A stretch of 64,000 nt of DNA from Ophthalmolycus amberensis (GCA_024529925.1 JAFEUB010001021.1:345001-409000), one strand, 5' to 3'. Counted from the first letter of the stretch, positions 12,143 to 24,445 are shown. A program made the numbers and translations. Notes: generated by a model not told the origin, from the sequence alone.

Positions 12143-12628
12143 CAGGGGTCTCAAACTCATTTTCACTCCGGGCCACATCAGCATCATGGTCGCCCACAAA
12201 GGGCCGGTTGTAAATGTAACTACTCGTCACATATTGTTAAATAACTCTCTGCATTCACAGTTTAAAGTAGTCTTCAATGTGCTCACAATACATTTCCATG
12301 TTAAATGTACAGTAAGCCAAAGAGCTGCTTCTATGACTGTGTTTAAGTATCTCATAATTTTGACTTTCTATTTCATAATTTTGACTTTCTATCTCAGAAT
12401 TATGACTTTCTATCATAGTTATGACTTTCTATCTAATAACTTCGACTTTCTATCTCATAATTTCGACTATGGGGATATTTTTATTATTATTAGTCGAACT
12501 TAAAAATAAAAAAAAATAAAAAAAGATTCTTTTTTTTAACTTATTTTTTTTGCTGGCTAATTCGCGGGCCACATAAAATGATGTGGCGGGCCGAATTCGG
12601 CCCGCGGGCCGGGAGTTTGAGACCCCTG
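12143..12628. mobile_element. Non-autonomous hAT transposon, 486 bp, intact ends and TSD
   Basis: The element starts CAGGGGTCTCAAACTC and ends with the exact reverse complement, giving a perfect 16-bp terminal inverted repeat. It is flanked by identical 8-bp direct repeats GGTTAGAG (12135-12142 and 12629-12636), the target-site duplication length of hAT elements. The right end carries a perfect 16-bp palindrome GGGCCGAATTCGGCCC (12588-12603) and an inverted GCCACAT/ATGTGGC pair, typical of subterminal transposase-binding regions. The body holds a tandem array (12350-12470) and no transposase frame, so it depends on a transposase encoded elsewhere. The ends resemble Charlie/Buster-group hAT elements of fish; the exact family needs a repeat library. 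Confidence 0.93.
12350..12470. repeat. About 21-base minisatellite inside the hAT element
   Basis: Five to six imperfect copies of a unit like CTCATAATTTTGACTTTCTA run head to tail, with substitutions and small length changes between copies. The array lies inside the hAT element's AT-rich body and may vary in copy number among family members. Confidence 0.85.
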
Positions 12629-12733
12629 GGTTAGAGGGAAGGAAAACAAAAAACGTGAGAACAGAAACGGGGGAGAAAGACTGATTAATCCTCCCTTTGG
12701 TGGCGTTCTCAAAACGTTTGATTCAACCGCGCA

Positions 12734-12754
12734 CCCCCCCCCCCCCCCTCCCCC
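12734..12754. repeat. C15-T-C5 homopolymer tract
   Basis: Fifteen cytosines, one thymine and five more cytosines on the plus strand. Tracts like this are error-prone in sequencing, so the exact length is uncertain. Confidence 0.85.
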
Positions 12755-14509
12755 AACCTGTCTCGTGCTCTGTGAGGTGGTTTGATGTTTCATTCTTGCT
12801 TATCAATAGCACCTTTGCATCAATTACCAAACAAAAACATCCTTCAGAGGGAAGAGGATGGGGGAGTGCTGGGTGTTCTCCGAGGGCGTGTGGGAGACAA
12901 CCTCCTTGTAGCGCATTCCAGGCTTTTGTCATCCCTGGGAATTTGTTTCCTGTCAACGTCTTAAAGCCAATAGATAATATGTTATCAGATGGATGAGAGC
13001 AGCGTCCACCCCACCTCACGATGAGAGAAGAAAATATATCTGAGGAAATACCTTTTAAGTGAGACGTCTGCTTTAGTGATAAATGGTTGCTGGTTTATGT
13101 GTGCGGCAGTAATCATTAAATCAGAATAAGGATACTCAATTGGTGGTGTCATGATCGAAAGCAAGGATCTTAAATAGCGCCTCTCGCTCACCTACAACAA
13201 TTATCAAGCAAACTGATAAAGTGAAGAGGATGCCAGGTTCTTACTAGAAGTGACATAAAAGATGTTTACAGATTTCTCTTTAATATGGATGTTTTGGGGT
13301 ATTATTTCACAGCTATTTGGCCTAATTTATGAGGTGCTGGACACATGAGCTCGTTTGGTTTTATGACCCTGTGTTTCCCAGTGTCTGCACAGAGATGTGT
13401 GTGCCCTCTAGACGGCCAGCCTGGGGCCAGTAAACCTCGCTCTGTTCTGGCAACCGCAACCATTCTCTCTAAATTACATCACCTTTCCAGATCCCAGCAG
13501 TGAAATTGACGCTCAGCTGCTGCTGAGTTCACCTCATTTTGTTTCCTTTTTTTGTACTTCTCTCTCCATCTCCTTTTTCTTTACAGATGTCTTTGGTTCA
13601 TTGTATACAATTTCATTGTTTTTTTGGACTTATGACCCTGGTAACACCCAAAGCAGTTTCTTAAATTATAGCAATAACTAGAAACTTGATACATTTCCTC
13701 CTTTGTTCCTTCTTGAGATTCACAGTTTTCTCCAGCGCAATCTGTGTCCAACACCATCTCCTCCTTTTACGTCACTTCTCCCTTTCATCCCTCTCCATCT
13801 CTGAGACCAACTTGGAAGGAAGTGACTGTGGGTCAGTGGTATGTCTACAAAGTAAACAGTGGCTAACGGAGCCCTGAGCCAGGCTTATCAGGCCGCGTCT
13901 GTCTGATTGACCCTCCACTCCCTCTTTGTTTAGACGTCCTGACAGGCGGGTCACCACTCCACATCCTCCTCCGCCTCTGTTCCATTATTCCCACAATTTC
14001 ATGTTGTAAAAGTGAAAGGCCATGTTTTACTTCTTTTCTTGAAGGGCAAACAAGCAGCCGGAGGTGCTTTTGGGGAAACCAAACACTGCTAAAAAGGGAC
14101 TCGGGCTAACACCTGAGACACCTGAAGGTCATGATGCTTAGACAAGCAACTCTTATATGTGGCTCATCCTACAGAAACAGCAGGGAAAGGCAAACCCTAG
14201 AGAAAGGTAAAGGCATGTTGTGGGCCGTTGGCAAATATTTACGGCTCACTCGGAGGAATGCAGAGGAACGTCTCCATCAGAGGTTACTCACCCCCCACCA
14301 TCCTCTTTCCCCTCTGTGTGTGGCACCGCTGTGTTTTTCAGCTGTTTCCCAGGTCTGTCTGAGGCCACTGTGGCCTGTCAGCCTGTCAGATTAAAGCTTT
14401 GGTCTACCAGTCTTCCTTAAATGCCACACGCTTTGTTTTCATTGAGGAGGGGTGCAGAATGTGTGTGATCTCTTGTCGGCCTCCTTCTCATCCATCTCTG
14501 CCAGAAGCT
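12755..14509. other. Non-coding stretch, no gene seen
   Basis: Mixed sequence with moderately T-rich parts near 13530-13620. Open frames of 60-100 residues on both strands overlap each other. No exon, RNA gene or transposon end is supported. Confidence 0.5.
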
Positions 14510-14583
14510 GAGGGGGCACAGGGGGTAAATGGGAGTTCAGGCAGGGGCAAGGGGCAGGGTCACACAGGGGGAAGAGCAGGGTT
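14510..14583 (+). other. G-quadruplex-prone G-rich tract
   Basis: Eight runs of three or more guanines occur on the plus strand. The core at 14544-14571 reads GGGG-N3-GGGG-N2-GGG-N7-GGGGG, which meets the usual G-quadruplex rule of four G-runs with loops of seven bases or fewer. It sits about 90 bases before an AC microsatellite. Confidence 0.7.
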
Positions 14584-14659
14584 AGAGGTTAAGCTAGGTT
14601 ACTCCCAGCTTTTGCACTGGAGCAGCGAGGAAGAGGCCTACCAGACACACAAACACACA

Positions 14660-14662
<3 letters not shown>

Positions 14663-14705
<43 letters not shown>
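14663..14705. repeat. (AC)n microsatellite, about 21 units
   Basis: Pure AC from 14663 to 14705, flanked on both sides by decayed AC-rich sequence (about 14645-14716). Confidence 0.95.
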
Positions 14706-14711
<6 letters not shown>

Positions 14712-16698
14712 CACACTTCTCTGCCCACCAGTAATAAAGCCCTCCACTGACATTTTGCTCATGTCTGCAACACTGCCGTTATTCATGCAGAGTGTGGCTT
14801 GTTATTGAGTGCAGATGTGGGGCTGTAATGAGCAGTGGCTCTGGCACTGACTACCCGGTGATGAACAGAGGGCTGTGCTGTGCCCAGATATGGAAGAAGA
14901 GAGAAAGAGAGAGATGAAGAGTGAAATGTATGAACTGAATGAGATGAGTCTTTTGTTTATGGACTAGGGGAGATGAGGAGTTGAAGGGTCTTTCGCAGGT
15001 GCAGAACGTGTTGTTGACAGTCACCTGTGAGCTCTCAGTGGAGCCGTGTAACAGCATCTTCTGCTGTAATAACTGGGCATCCTAGTGAGTATGTGGATTA
15101 GCCAAACTTTATATATAAATGAATGGTCTGATGCAGTTTGAGATTGGCACGTCAGACCCCTGAAAGCCTCGACAACAAAATTTTGGGGGACCTCTAAAAT
15201 CACAAGACAATTATTTTTCACTTGCTGTTTTCACTAAAATGTCTTGCTTACTAATGCCCAGCAGTTTTCATTATTCAAACTGCAAAACAATTTATTACAA
15301 ATATGAATAGTGAGTGCGTGAGAGGATTGTCTGCTGTAAATGTCAGCCAGAGCTGCAACAGGTTGCACGAAGTGTCTTTACGCCTGTTTGTGGGCCTAAT
15401 TGGACTCCCTTTGGACAAATTATATCCAGCGCCTTTCAGGAGAACCTGGGTTAAATTAGGAAATGTGTCTCTCCTCTTCTTGGATACCAGGACGACAACT
15501 ATAAAAGAAGCCGAGCCAAGGCCTGTCTGTCGGGTTTGATCATGTGCATGTGTGTCCTGTTAGAGAGAGAGAGAGAGGCAAGTGTGCAGTGTGTACGGTA
15601 TTCTGTTGCAAGGCGTAGTTGCGTTGTGTAGTTGTGTAGTTGTCCATGATGTGACTTTTCATTTCCCCGGTAAGAGCAAGGGTAGGATTTGTAATAGCCA
15701 GCAGATGAATGAAACAGGCAAGAGTAGAAGGGAGGGGAAACACAGAAAAGAAAGAGAGAGAAAATAGCTTAAGAAAAAGGAAATAAATCTTTTGAGAGTT
15801 TGTTGTGACTCTATACTCTTTCCTTATGGACGTGGTGATACAGTCCTCACCACGGTGGATTGAGGCCAACTGCTGTTGGATCTGTGTCTTACCCAATCAG
15901 CTGGTATCAAGCTCTAGGGTTCAAAGATCACTTGTCAAAGATGACTTTTGTTAAAGAGCTGAAAGTCATCATATTTTACTGGATGCACATGAGACATGAC
16001 TTTGTTTTTCCAAGTAAATATATCCTCTTTTTAACTTTGCAACTGCACTTTTTAACTGTGAGATCAGCAAAATCCTTGCAGGATTTCCTCAGGAAGGTGA
16101 AACTATTGAGTAACTATTGAGGGGGCCATTTGAAAGTGTTTTCACTTCCCCAAAGGCTGTAAACTCATCGCCGCAATGGTGCAAGTGATCAAGCTAAAGA
16201 TAGTGTCTGTCATCCAGTGATTCATCATGTGAGAGAATGAAATCAAGCAGTCGATTCAGATTAAATCCTGTCCTGCTTGTTGCATAACAAGCCATTGCTG
16301 CTTTCGTAGGATTTTCCCAAAACTTTTTTGAATCTGATACAATCTGTGAAATCATGATTTTCTCAAATTTAGAAAATCAGGCAAACCACCAAAGTGTCTG
16401 AATGACAGCACAGAGCAAATATTTGGGGAACAAACCTTGACCTGGTGCAGAGCTTATCAAACAAAATGACGAGGCAGACCGGGGTTCAGAAATAATATCT
16501 TATCTTAGTCTGTTCCACTTTCAAACTGTCTGCCTGACTGTCTGGGAAAATGTGAACATTACCGTACTCTCCCTGGCGCCATGACATACACTAAATGTGA
16601 AGGCCAACATACAACATTGGACTCTGGTCAGATTCTGTACAATCACAAAAAAAATTTGAGCAGATATTATTGAATCTCATCACCTATTGTGACATTAG
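14706..16698. other. Non-coding stretch, no gene seen
   Basis: Includes a short GA run at about 15564-15577 and a GTGTAGTT micro-tandem near 15620. Frames at 15540-15896 (minus) and 15860-16120 (plus) have no recognisable domain. Confidence 0.5.

Positions 16699-16729
<31 letters not shown>
16699..16729. repeat. (TGA)10 microsatellite
   Basis: A trinucleotide array of about ten units. In one frame it encodes a run of aspartates, which explains the acidic open frame there; it is not coding evidence. Confidence 0.93.
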
Positions 16730-18349
16730 AAGAGGAAGAGGGAGGCTCCAGCAGCAGAACATCCAATAACAGACTGTGCGCTTGTCTGGGTCTCTGTCCA
16801 TGGTCCTGAACCACTCATCTACACCCGTAGACCTAGAGCAAGTAGAACAGCCTGACCAGACATTTTATCAACATGCCACCCAAACAGAGGTTAAGTGCAA
16901 GAAAGGAGCAGTTAGCAATCTGAAAAAATATGTATTTGGTTGCACCCAAAACAAATGGGTGAAATGGCATTATTTCCAAGTCTTTCAGATTTTATTAATG
17001 TCTTAAACACAGAATTATATTGCTGTATATAACTCTGTTACTTATTTACATCTGACACTTTTAAGTGAGGAAGAAATACTTGCTGTGACTTGGCTGTTGT
17101 ACCTGAGAGCAGGGACGTGCATATTCATCTCAAATCTTGTGAAAATTGAAAAACTATTAAAAGTCAAAAGTGTAACGTAAACAGAGGTATCTGTTTAGGT
17201 CTTCTGTCCTTTCCTCTCGCCTGAGCATGCCATCCTCCTTTGTTTTTACGGTCTCTTGAGCTCTCCTGAGATGTCAAAGAAGTAAGTGTGCCGGGAAGAA
17301 CAGAGCACTCACCTCAAATTGCGTTCACTCACATAATGCATGAGGAGACATCCTCAGTAAACACCACAACAGGAAGGGTTTGAATCTACGAAACATCCTG
17401 CTTTCTGAAAGATAAATGATATGCTGTAAATAAGTCATCTTGCCAGCCGTGACAAATACAAATATGAGCTAACAGGGTACAGACTATGCTGCTAAAATAC
17501 GTTAAACTGGATCTGTTAATTAGACACATTTTTCAGGGTTTTTACAGAGTGCTGATGTTAACAGGGAGCCTGTGACTTGCTGCGGATGTGCGTATGTGTC
17601 TTACTCACTTCGAGCCATAGACCATAAACCCAGAAAGATCCTGCTGTGAGCTCCTGACCTTTGCCCCCTAATAAGGTCCACCTCACTCGAAGTCACTCCT
17701 CCTGTCTAACACAAACTCAATGATCTTTGTTCTACTTTACGCTATTCTAATACCTACTGTTGGCCAATATGTTGGAAGAAAAGAAAACCTACAGTTCTGA
17801 AATTAATTTGTTCAGCGAGCTAACCTAAGCAGCACAAAGCACACTCACTGAGACGAAAAAACTAAGACGAAAAAACTAAGCGCAAAAGGTACTTCTGTGA
17901 TGGTTATTATTCTTGTGTTTACATGATTGTGGAATGTTTAATTATTAATCTATTATTTTGCTAATCGCATAGGTGTAGATGTGTGTGAGAGTCGCTGGAC
18001 ATCTTACGTCACTACAGCTTTCCTATTGGTGGTTCAAATGCAAACAGAAAAAGAAGCTCTTGAAGGTATGTACCGTAGTTCTCATGGGAGATCCCCAGTG
18101 ACAGTTTGTCCTAAAATGCATCGAGTGTCTTTGAGGACTAGAACAAACGAGACCTCCCAAGTAAAGTGCAGAGCATCAGTCATTTCAGCAATTGCACAAA
18201 AACGACCTATGTTTACGTGACAGGAGTCGGAATTATGACTCTTGTCTTTTGGGAGCAAAGGAGGAAGTAGAGTTACATTGTTATAGAGTCACAAAGTCCC
18301 CGGAGGGAGGAGGTCCGGGTGAATGGATGGGTCAATAAACGTTTCCTAC
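16730..18349. other. Non-coding stretch, no gene seen
   Basis: Unique-looking sequence with one 15-base tandem duplication (AGACGAAAAAACTA type, about 17850-17880). No gene, RNA or mobile-element ends are supported. Confidence 0.5.
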
Positions 18350-18540
18350 TGACATTTAACGTTTATTTGTTTAACCATGACCCCAGTCATTCCCTATTAA
18401 TCTAAATAGGACCAAAAGGACCCTTAACCTCAACAAAGTAATCATTTTAATTCAAACCAGGTCCTTTCCCTAACCCTAACAAAGTTGTTTTTGTGTCTAA
18501 ACCCAAACAAACCTTAACCACTAGAGAGTAAAATGAGGAA
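18350..18540. repeat. AACC-rich dispersed repeat copy
   Basis: The sequence alternates AACC/CTAAACC steps with AACAAAGT blocks. It shares TTAACCATGA, then CTTAAYCT..AACAAAGTA, then TTTCCCTAA-C-CTAA in the same order with 56800-56930, so the two appear to be diverged copies of one dispersed repeat. Boundaries and class are not determined. Two telomere-like CCCTAA units near 18471 belong to this pattern. Confidence 0.5.
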
Positions 18541-19805
18541 AGCATTTTATTTTTGAAACGGCAATGTGCAGTCGATAGTGGCTTCAGGTTATTCGTACAG
18601 GAATAATCCTCCAATGGAGTCTAGACACTGGTGGTGGAGAAGGAGTGAAAAACAAGCCGAGCTGAAGATCCAGATGGATTTGGACATGGAGCAAGATTCC
18701 AGATGAGCTCATTGGAAGGACATGTTAGACAGCCCAGTGAAAGAAAAGAAAATGAATGGGGTGGAAGTGTTGATCACATTAATAAGACACTGACAGCAGC
18801 ATAAAAATAATCTGATTAGATAATTGGTGCACAGAGGCTGTGGAAAAATCTGATTTGCCAAAGTGAAAAGTGTCAACACCCTCAGTCAGCTGATTGAGAA
18901 GCGTGACATGAATAAAATCTCAAAAAGGTGCACTCAGTAGAGAGCAGATCTCTGCGATGTGTGTCTGCCATCAACCACTGCTGTATTGTGTGATTGAATG
19001 AATACAACCCACCGTTGGCTCACCCCGTCTAGACCCCAATGGCCTGTCGTAAAACACATGTCATTCAAACTCAAAAACAAGCAGCGATGATTGCAAGCAA
19101 TCGGCTTAAAGTTGTCATATAAGACACGTTATACAATCTTGCAAAAACTAAATTAAACTCACTAAGCTGCCTGCCTGTGTAGCAACGGCGGAGTTGTGGC
19201 GAGGTACAGCAGTGTGTCTACTGGTAGTTCTGTTAGCTGTCAGCCAAACACAATGCAAAATGTTATCCCCCACTGTGGGCGCAGAGTAGTGGATGGGGGG
19301 TCAGCGATGCTCTCAGCTGTGTTATCCCCAGTGGCCCCTACCGGCCGGAGGCCAGTTAAGAGTAGTTAGTGAGGAGTCAACAGGCAGTCAAGGGCAGTAT
19401 AAAACAAGTGTGAGTCACTGCAAGCACGAGAGGTTCTTGCAGCCATACCTGGCCTCGCTTTTCCCAAGCTGAACCTTCTCATCCATATACGGTCAATGTT
19501 GGCTCCAACAAAAGACTTGGAGCGTCAAAATGGTAGGCCACACGTCAATGTTTGACGTCACGTTGATATCTCCACTTCTTATATACAGTCTATCTCTGTA
19601 ACATTGCTTTTCTGATCCTCCTGACAATCACTAGAAATCTACTGTGTGATGATGTGAAGTTTGGAAGACAGGAAGCCACCGGGTGTCCCTAAAGTCTACT
19701 GTCAAGTGTTATCGCCACCATCCTCCATTTTTACATGTCCCCAACCTCCCCTTGTTCCTTCACTGCCAAACACATTTAAACACATGCACAGCCACACAAT
19801 TTACA
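18541..19805. other. Non-coding stretch, isolated TATA-like motif
   Basis: GGGCAGTATAAAACAAG near 19390-19407 is a good TATA-box match in a G-rich flank, but no downstream exon or CpG enrichment accompanies it. Otherwise nothing was seen. Confidence 0.4.
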
Positions 19806-19813
19806 CACTAGAG

Positions 19814-20390
19814 CAGAGGTCTTCAACAGGGGGTCCGCGGAGGATACTGCAGGGGATCCGCGAAATGTTTGGTTGATTAGACAATTTAAAAAAAAAAAGA
19901 ATAATAATTTAAAAAGAAATTTCTAAACATGAATGTGTCCATTATTTTAATAGTTCAGTATTGTATGCAAGATAACAGGTATCTTTATGCATGGCAGTGG
20001 CACGAATAGGCCATCACTCATTTTTCAGTTTCCACATTATGTTTAAAATGAAAACATCAATCTGAATAGCTTGTATGCATGATTATCATGCAATTGACAG
20101 ACAATGTTGATATTGGCATTGGTATCAGCTTACAAGGTATGTTTATAGATGGCAGTGGCACGGCCACCCTACTCACTGTACCTTACACATGTTTAAAATA
20201 AAAACATGAATATATGAACCTGTGTATTATTTTGAATAGCTTAGTATTGAATGCACAATAAAGAGGTATACACGGTACTAGGCCCATTTAATATAAACAC
20301 AATTTTATACAATATATATAGTCGGGGGTCCCTGCTCCATCTCTCTATCAGTTTGGGGGTCCTTGGCCTGAAAAACGTTGAAGACCCCTG
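19814..20390. mobile_element. Non-autonomous hAT transposon, 577 bp, with TSD
   Basis: The left end is CAGAGGTCTTCAAC and the right end is the reverse complement of CAGGGGTCTTCAAC, a 14-bp terminal inverted repeat with one mismatch. The flanks are identical 8-bp direct repeats CACTAGAG (19806-19813 and 20391-20398). GGGGGTCC follows the left terminus and its direct copy lies near the right terminus. The AT-rich body carries two imperfect internal copies of a segment containing GGCAGTGGCACG. No transposase frame remains. It is related in its ends, but not identical, to the element at 12143. It is hAT-like, probably the Charlie/Buster group. Confidence 0.93.
19985..20265. repeat. Imperfect internal duplication within the hAT element
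   Basis: The block around ATGGCAGTGGCACG occurs near 19990-20005 and again near 20150-20165. The adjoining blocks with TTTAAAATGAAAACAT and with AGTATTG(T/A)ATGCA also occur twice. This indicates an old partial tandem duplication inside the element. Confidence 0.6.
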
Positions 20391-20581
20391 CACTAGAGGA
20401 AACATGAGTCAGCAGAAGCTCAGTTTGTGTTTAGATCAATTAGCTCCATCTGAGCTGAGAGCACAACTCAGAAGGAGGCACATACTGTACACACGCTCAG
20501 ATGGATTTTCTCAGGAAGAACCAAACACCTCCTCTAAACCTTAACCATTCAGAGCGCTCTCTGAATTTAGCTGATTTCCGG

Positions 20582-20650
20582 GGTTCTTCAAGAACCTCTT
20601 CAAGAAGAGAAGGAATAAAAATGCTCAGCAGTGATATCGTCCGATATCAC
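20582..20650. other. Cluster of short dyad symmetries
   Basis: GGTTCTTCAAGAACC (about 20582-20596) is a 7-bp-arm palindrome. The octamer TTCAAGAA recurs 12 bases later (20587-20594 and 20599-20606), each copy having the TTCnnGAA form of a heat-shock-element dyad, but the spacing between dyads does not fit a canonical HSE array. GTGATATCG/CGATATCAC (20631-20650) is a 9-bp perfect inverted repeat with a 2-base spacer. Function is unknown. Confidence 0.4.
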
Positions 20651-23640
20651 AAGCTCCAACTGGCTGATCACTGATTAACAGAGTCTTGATAAGATCTGTT
20701 GGCTGAGCTGATAAGGCCTCTTGTGCCAAACACAAGAGGAGATCATTGACAATCGCACACCATTATGAAACTCCAATGCTTCCTTTTCGCAGAAGTGGAA
20801 GGTTGATTGATTGATCCGGTTCTCTCTCGCTTTGTGAGATATGCTACCTGACCATCGCTCTCACCCAGTAACCTTTACCAGAAAATGAATGGTACCTGGT
20901 ATCATAAGTCAATTCTGCAAAATCAGAAGATGCAAGTTGCACAGAAATAGAGATGGGGGCTTCTCTGTTCACTGGACAAAAGAGGTGTTGCCTGATCAAG
21001 ATTAAGCATTTTACTTCATACTTCAAAATACTGGAGGTGATGGGATGCAGGATGAAAGCATAGATGGTAGAACGATAGTCAATTATAAACTGAATTCAAC
21101 AATGTCATGTTTTGTATGTTTGCGTTTAACTAAAATAACTGTAAACAGCACCAAAAAAGAAAGCATTTGCATAGTTTGTACATACTACGTTTATCTATCA
21201 TAGTAGACGTGGTATCCATGTGGTTGCCAGAGTACTGTATAATGTTTTTAAATCAACAGAAATCACCACAGTGAGACCTTTTGTAAACTAAAGTAGTACC
21301 ACAACTTCCATCTTTGTAATGAATGGGGAGAGGTTTATAAAAAAAAGCTAAAAGGACAGGTTTATATTTTTTTCAGGTCTGTCTCTAAACAATATCCATA
21401 TGTATACTGAAATAATTATCTTTTGCTGCAACTGTTTTTCCTGTCCATGCTGGCCATAATTCTTAACATGATTGCAATCTAACTCATGGCCAGGATGAAC
21501 ATTAGTGGCAATAACTCTTACAAATGGGCATGTTGGGATGGGCAAAGTACAAATAGCTACATGACATTACCAATAAATACTTCTCGTTTTCTGTAGGCAA
21601 CCAAAAAAATGTATTAAACCAATCCACATCTTTGTGAAACTCTTTTGGAATTCAACAGAAAATCTTCAGCATGTCTAACAAGTTTAGACTTGATACATGT
21701 ACCATTTCATCTCCATCGGCAACTTTCTTTGGCCCTGTGCTAAAACACTGAGTAGATCTGCCCTTGCAGGCCATGGCACACATTTCCAGGTCTGGATCCA
21801 TGCCACTGAGGTCGACACCAGAAACCTGGCTGTTATTCCTGGGAAGAGGACGTGTGGTGGAACAGAACATGTGGCAGAGCAGTGCAAGCAGAGATGCTGT
21901 CAGTGGGGCTGATGATTAACAGAGAACCAACCAGAAGAGGGAGAAGCCAAATTCCACCCTAAATATGATTGGTGCAGAGAGTAGAGGACGCGGTCATAGA
22001 CTCCATGAACCCCATACTCCACTCTCCAACTTTCCCTCCCAATGGGCACGGACTTAGGTCTTTGATCAGATCTTCCAAAGCCTTCATTCATAAATTCAGT
22101 AAAAGTGCATTGTTAAAAATAACCATAACAATCTTATGAAGTAAGGTCTTTGTTATAAATGTTTTAAATATCATTATTTAAAAAAAAGAAATCCCTTTCA
22201 AAATATGGAAAAAGATACAAAGATCTGAACAAATTTGACCGCAAACGTTTCCCAAAACAAAAGCAGAAAACTGTGCATTTAGACAACATTTTGTAATAAC
22301 AGTTACATTTTCTGCTATATTGAAAATTACTATTGATTTAAGAGACAATATCAGTGCTGATTTGACAGTGAGCTTGTAACACAGACTGCCAGTGTTGTGC
22401 ATCAACAAGCTAAAAGCAAGATAATTGAACATGCTCATGCTTTTGGTGAACTGAATGTATCCATTTGCAACTGATGAACGTGAACGTGAGCGCACTGTCA
22501 GGAGTTGGGCAAGACAAGTGCAATCAAAGGAGTGGGGAACTCAGCGGTGTCTATTACATCCTCGCCTCAAAAGTGTCAAAAAGTCAACTTGACAAGTGAC
22601 TTTTATAGTTGCAAGTGCATAGGGAGGGTCGAGATCACCATCATTACAGCCCCGTGCTCGCATTTGTAGACACGCGTGAACTGAGCTTCGAGCTAGCTCT
22701 TGTAAAGTGTGAACTTGCACAACACTGTATAGCGCCTTACGTTTGGCTGAAACGTTGTGCGAATACATTTGTTTATTCGATGGTTTCCAAATATAAACTT
22801 TTGTTAGTGCACCTCAAACAAAGTTTATTTTCATTGGATTTGTCTGTCCTAAAATTGTTGTTTTAGTGCCAGAATGTTCGGAAGATATGTGGCTTATGGA
22901 AAATGGGTCCAATATTTAATTTAGTGACTATTGAGCAAAATAATCAGTCAATAATCTGGGTTCAATATTCCCTTCTCCCATTTGAATTAATCGATTCAGG
23001 ACCGGCCGCTAGTCTGCAAAAGAGGCGGGGCAGTGGCGAAACCCGCGTGACACTGAAAAAGGGAAACTGACTCAGTGGGGTGTCTGTTCTGAACTGTCTC
23101 TGCCTCCACCTGCCTCTCTCTAGCTCATCAATCTATGTCTAATGCACACAAAGTCCCTTACACTCATACATAAGCTCAGACAAAGACCCCTAGAATACCT
23201 GCACATGACACAGTCTCATACATTAGCACACCGTTCGTGCACACACTTTTCCACTGCAAACAGACACTTTCATGTAAATTTAAATTCCAGGCAGGGAGCA
23301 AAAAACTTTGCTTAGCACAGGTTGCCCTTGAGCAGATAACTCTGTTTGATTTGCTAGATTTTGGACCTTGGGTTCAGAGATGGCCTGGGAAAGAAATGTT
23401 CTTAGATCAACAGACTTTTTCATTATGATGTCACTTTACTGTCACTGTGCTTTGAATACAAAAACACCAATTAAAGAAGTTGTTGTCACTTCTGTTTATT
23501 GTCGGGGTTTTTTATGGCGATCCCTGCAGCAAATCAAATGAATTTCAAAGACTTTACAACCATACAATGGGAAGTCCTTTTTGGAAATGTTATATTTCAA
23601 ATCAGATTACTGTTTTTTTTTGGGGAAGAATTCAAAGAAG
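20651..23640. other. Non-coding stretch with minor motifs
   Basis: Frames at 21652-22091 (minus) are moderately long but match nothing I recognise. Near 23021-23074 a GC-box-like AGGCGGGGC and an AP-1 site TGACTCA (23068-23074) lie within 55 bases, together with a few CpGs. No gene or mobile-element ends are supported. Confidence 0.4.
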
Positions 23641-23691
23641 TCAAATTTCTCTCAAATAAGAAGAAGTCAAATTTCTCTCAAATAAGAAGAA
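23641..23691. repeat. 26-base tandem duplication
   Basis: A 26-base unit beginning TCAAATTTCTCTCAAATAAG is repeated immediately, essentially without change. The identity suggests a recent duplication or replication slippage. Confidence 0.92.
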
Positions 23692-24340
23692 TTGTCAACA
23701 GACCTCAGCTGCATGAAGAGAGTCACCTGTGGTTTTGTGTCATTCACAGGCCATCGATGCCCTCATTCTTTTACGGAGTGTATTACAACAATATTTAAAG
23801 ATGAAGTCATCCTTTCCCCTAGTACTACTTGAAGATATTTGTTCAGCCAAAGGATCATGATATCATGATGGCACGCAGGATATGACCTCAAGCGGCTCGG
23901 ATGACATAATTGCTATCACCTGCACGATGCCCAGACATTCCTGAGGCTGGTCGGCGTTGAGGGAATGATAATCAGAGAGGATTTCATCTTACTACGAAAT
24001 ATGACAGAATTTCCGACCACCAACACTGATGTTTCAACACTAGGGGAAGTGCCAAAGGATTTCCATGCAGACTGTGTCGTCTTTGGCAGTCTCTGGGGAT
24101 TTTGTCTGGGTCATAGTGACCTGAAGTCTTGTGGGAGTTGTACAGGCAGCAGCAGCAGCATTAAAAGTTGTACATTTACTTGTTAAAGAAGAGACAATAT
24201 GATGTGTCAGAGTGGAATATTAGGAATCCATTAATGGCATTCCTGTTGATGCATGACTGAAGACCTTTGGTGAAATGCCTCCTTGATTTCAAAGGCCATA
24301 TTGGTATGCTGCCATCTAGAGTTGTCTAGACGGGACAGAG

Positions 24341-24445
24341 CTCTCTCCCTCGCTCTCTCCCTCCCTCCCTCCCTCCCTCCCTCTCTCCTTCTCTTTCGTT
24401 CTCTCCCTCTCTCCTTCTCTCCCTTTCTCCTTCTCTGTCCCTCTC
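24341..24445. repeat. Polypyrimidine tract with (CCCT)n core
   Basis: About 105 bases of nearly pure C and T, with a CCCT tetranucleotide core at about 24358-24382. The Arg/Glu-rich minus-strand frame across it is a composition artefact. Confidence 0.9.

Noticed and set aside
18471..18483. Telomere-like CCCTAACCCTAAC
   Set aside because: Only two units, inside an AACC-rich dispersed repeat; not an interstitial telomere array.
21652..22091. Minus-strand frames suggesting a decayed coding sequence
   Set aside because: Neither frame matches a family I recognise, and there are no flanking repeats or exon signals.
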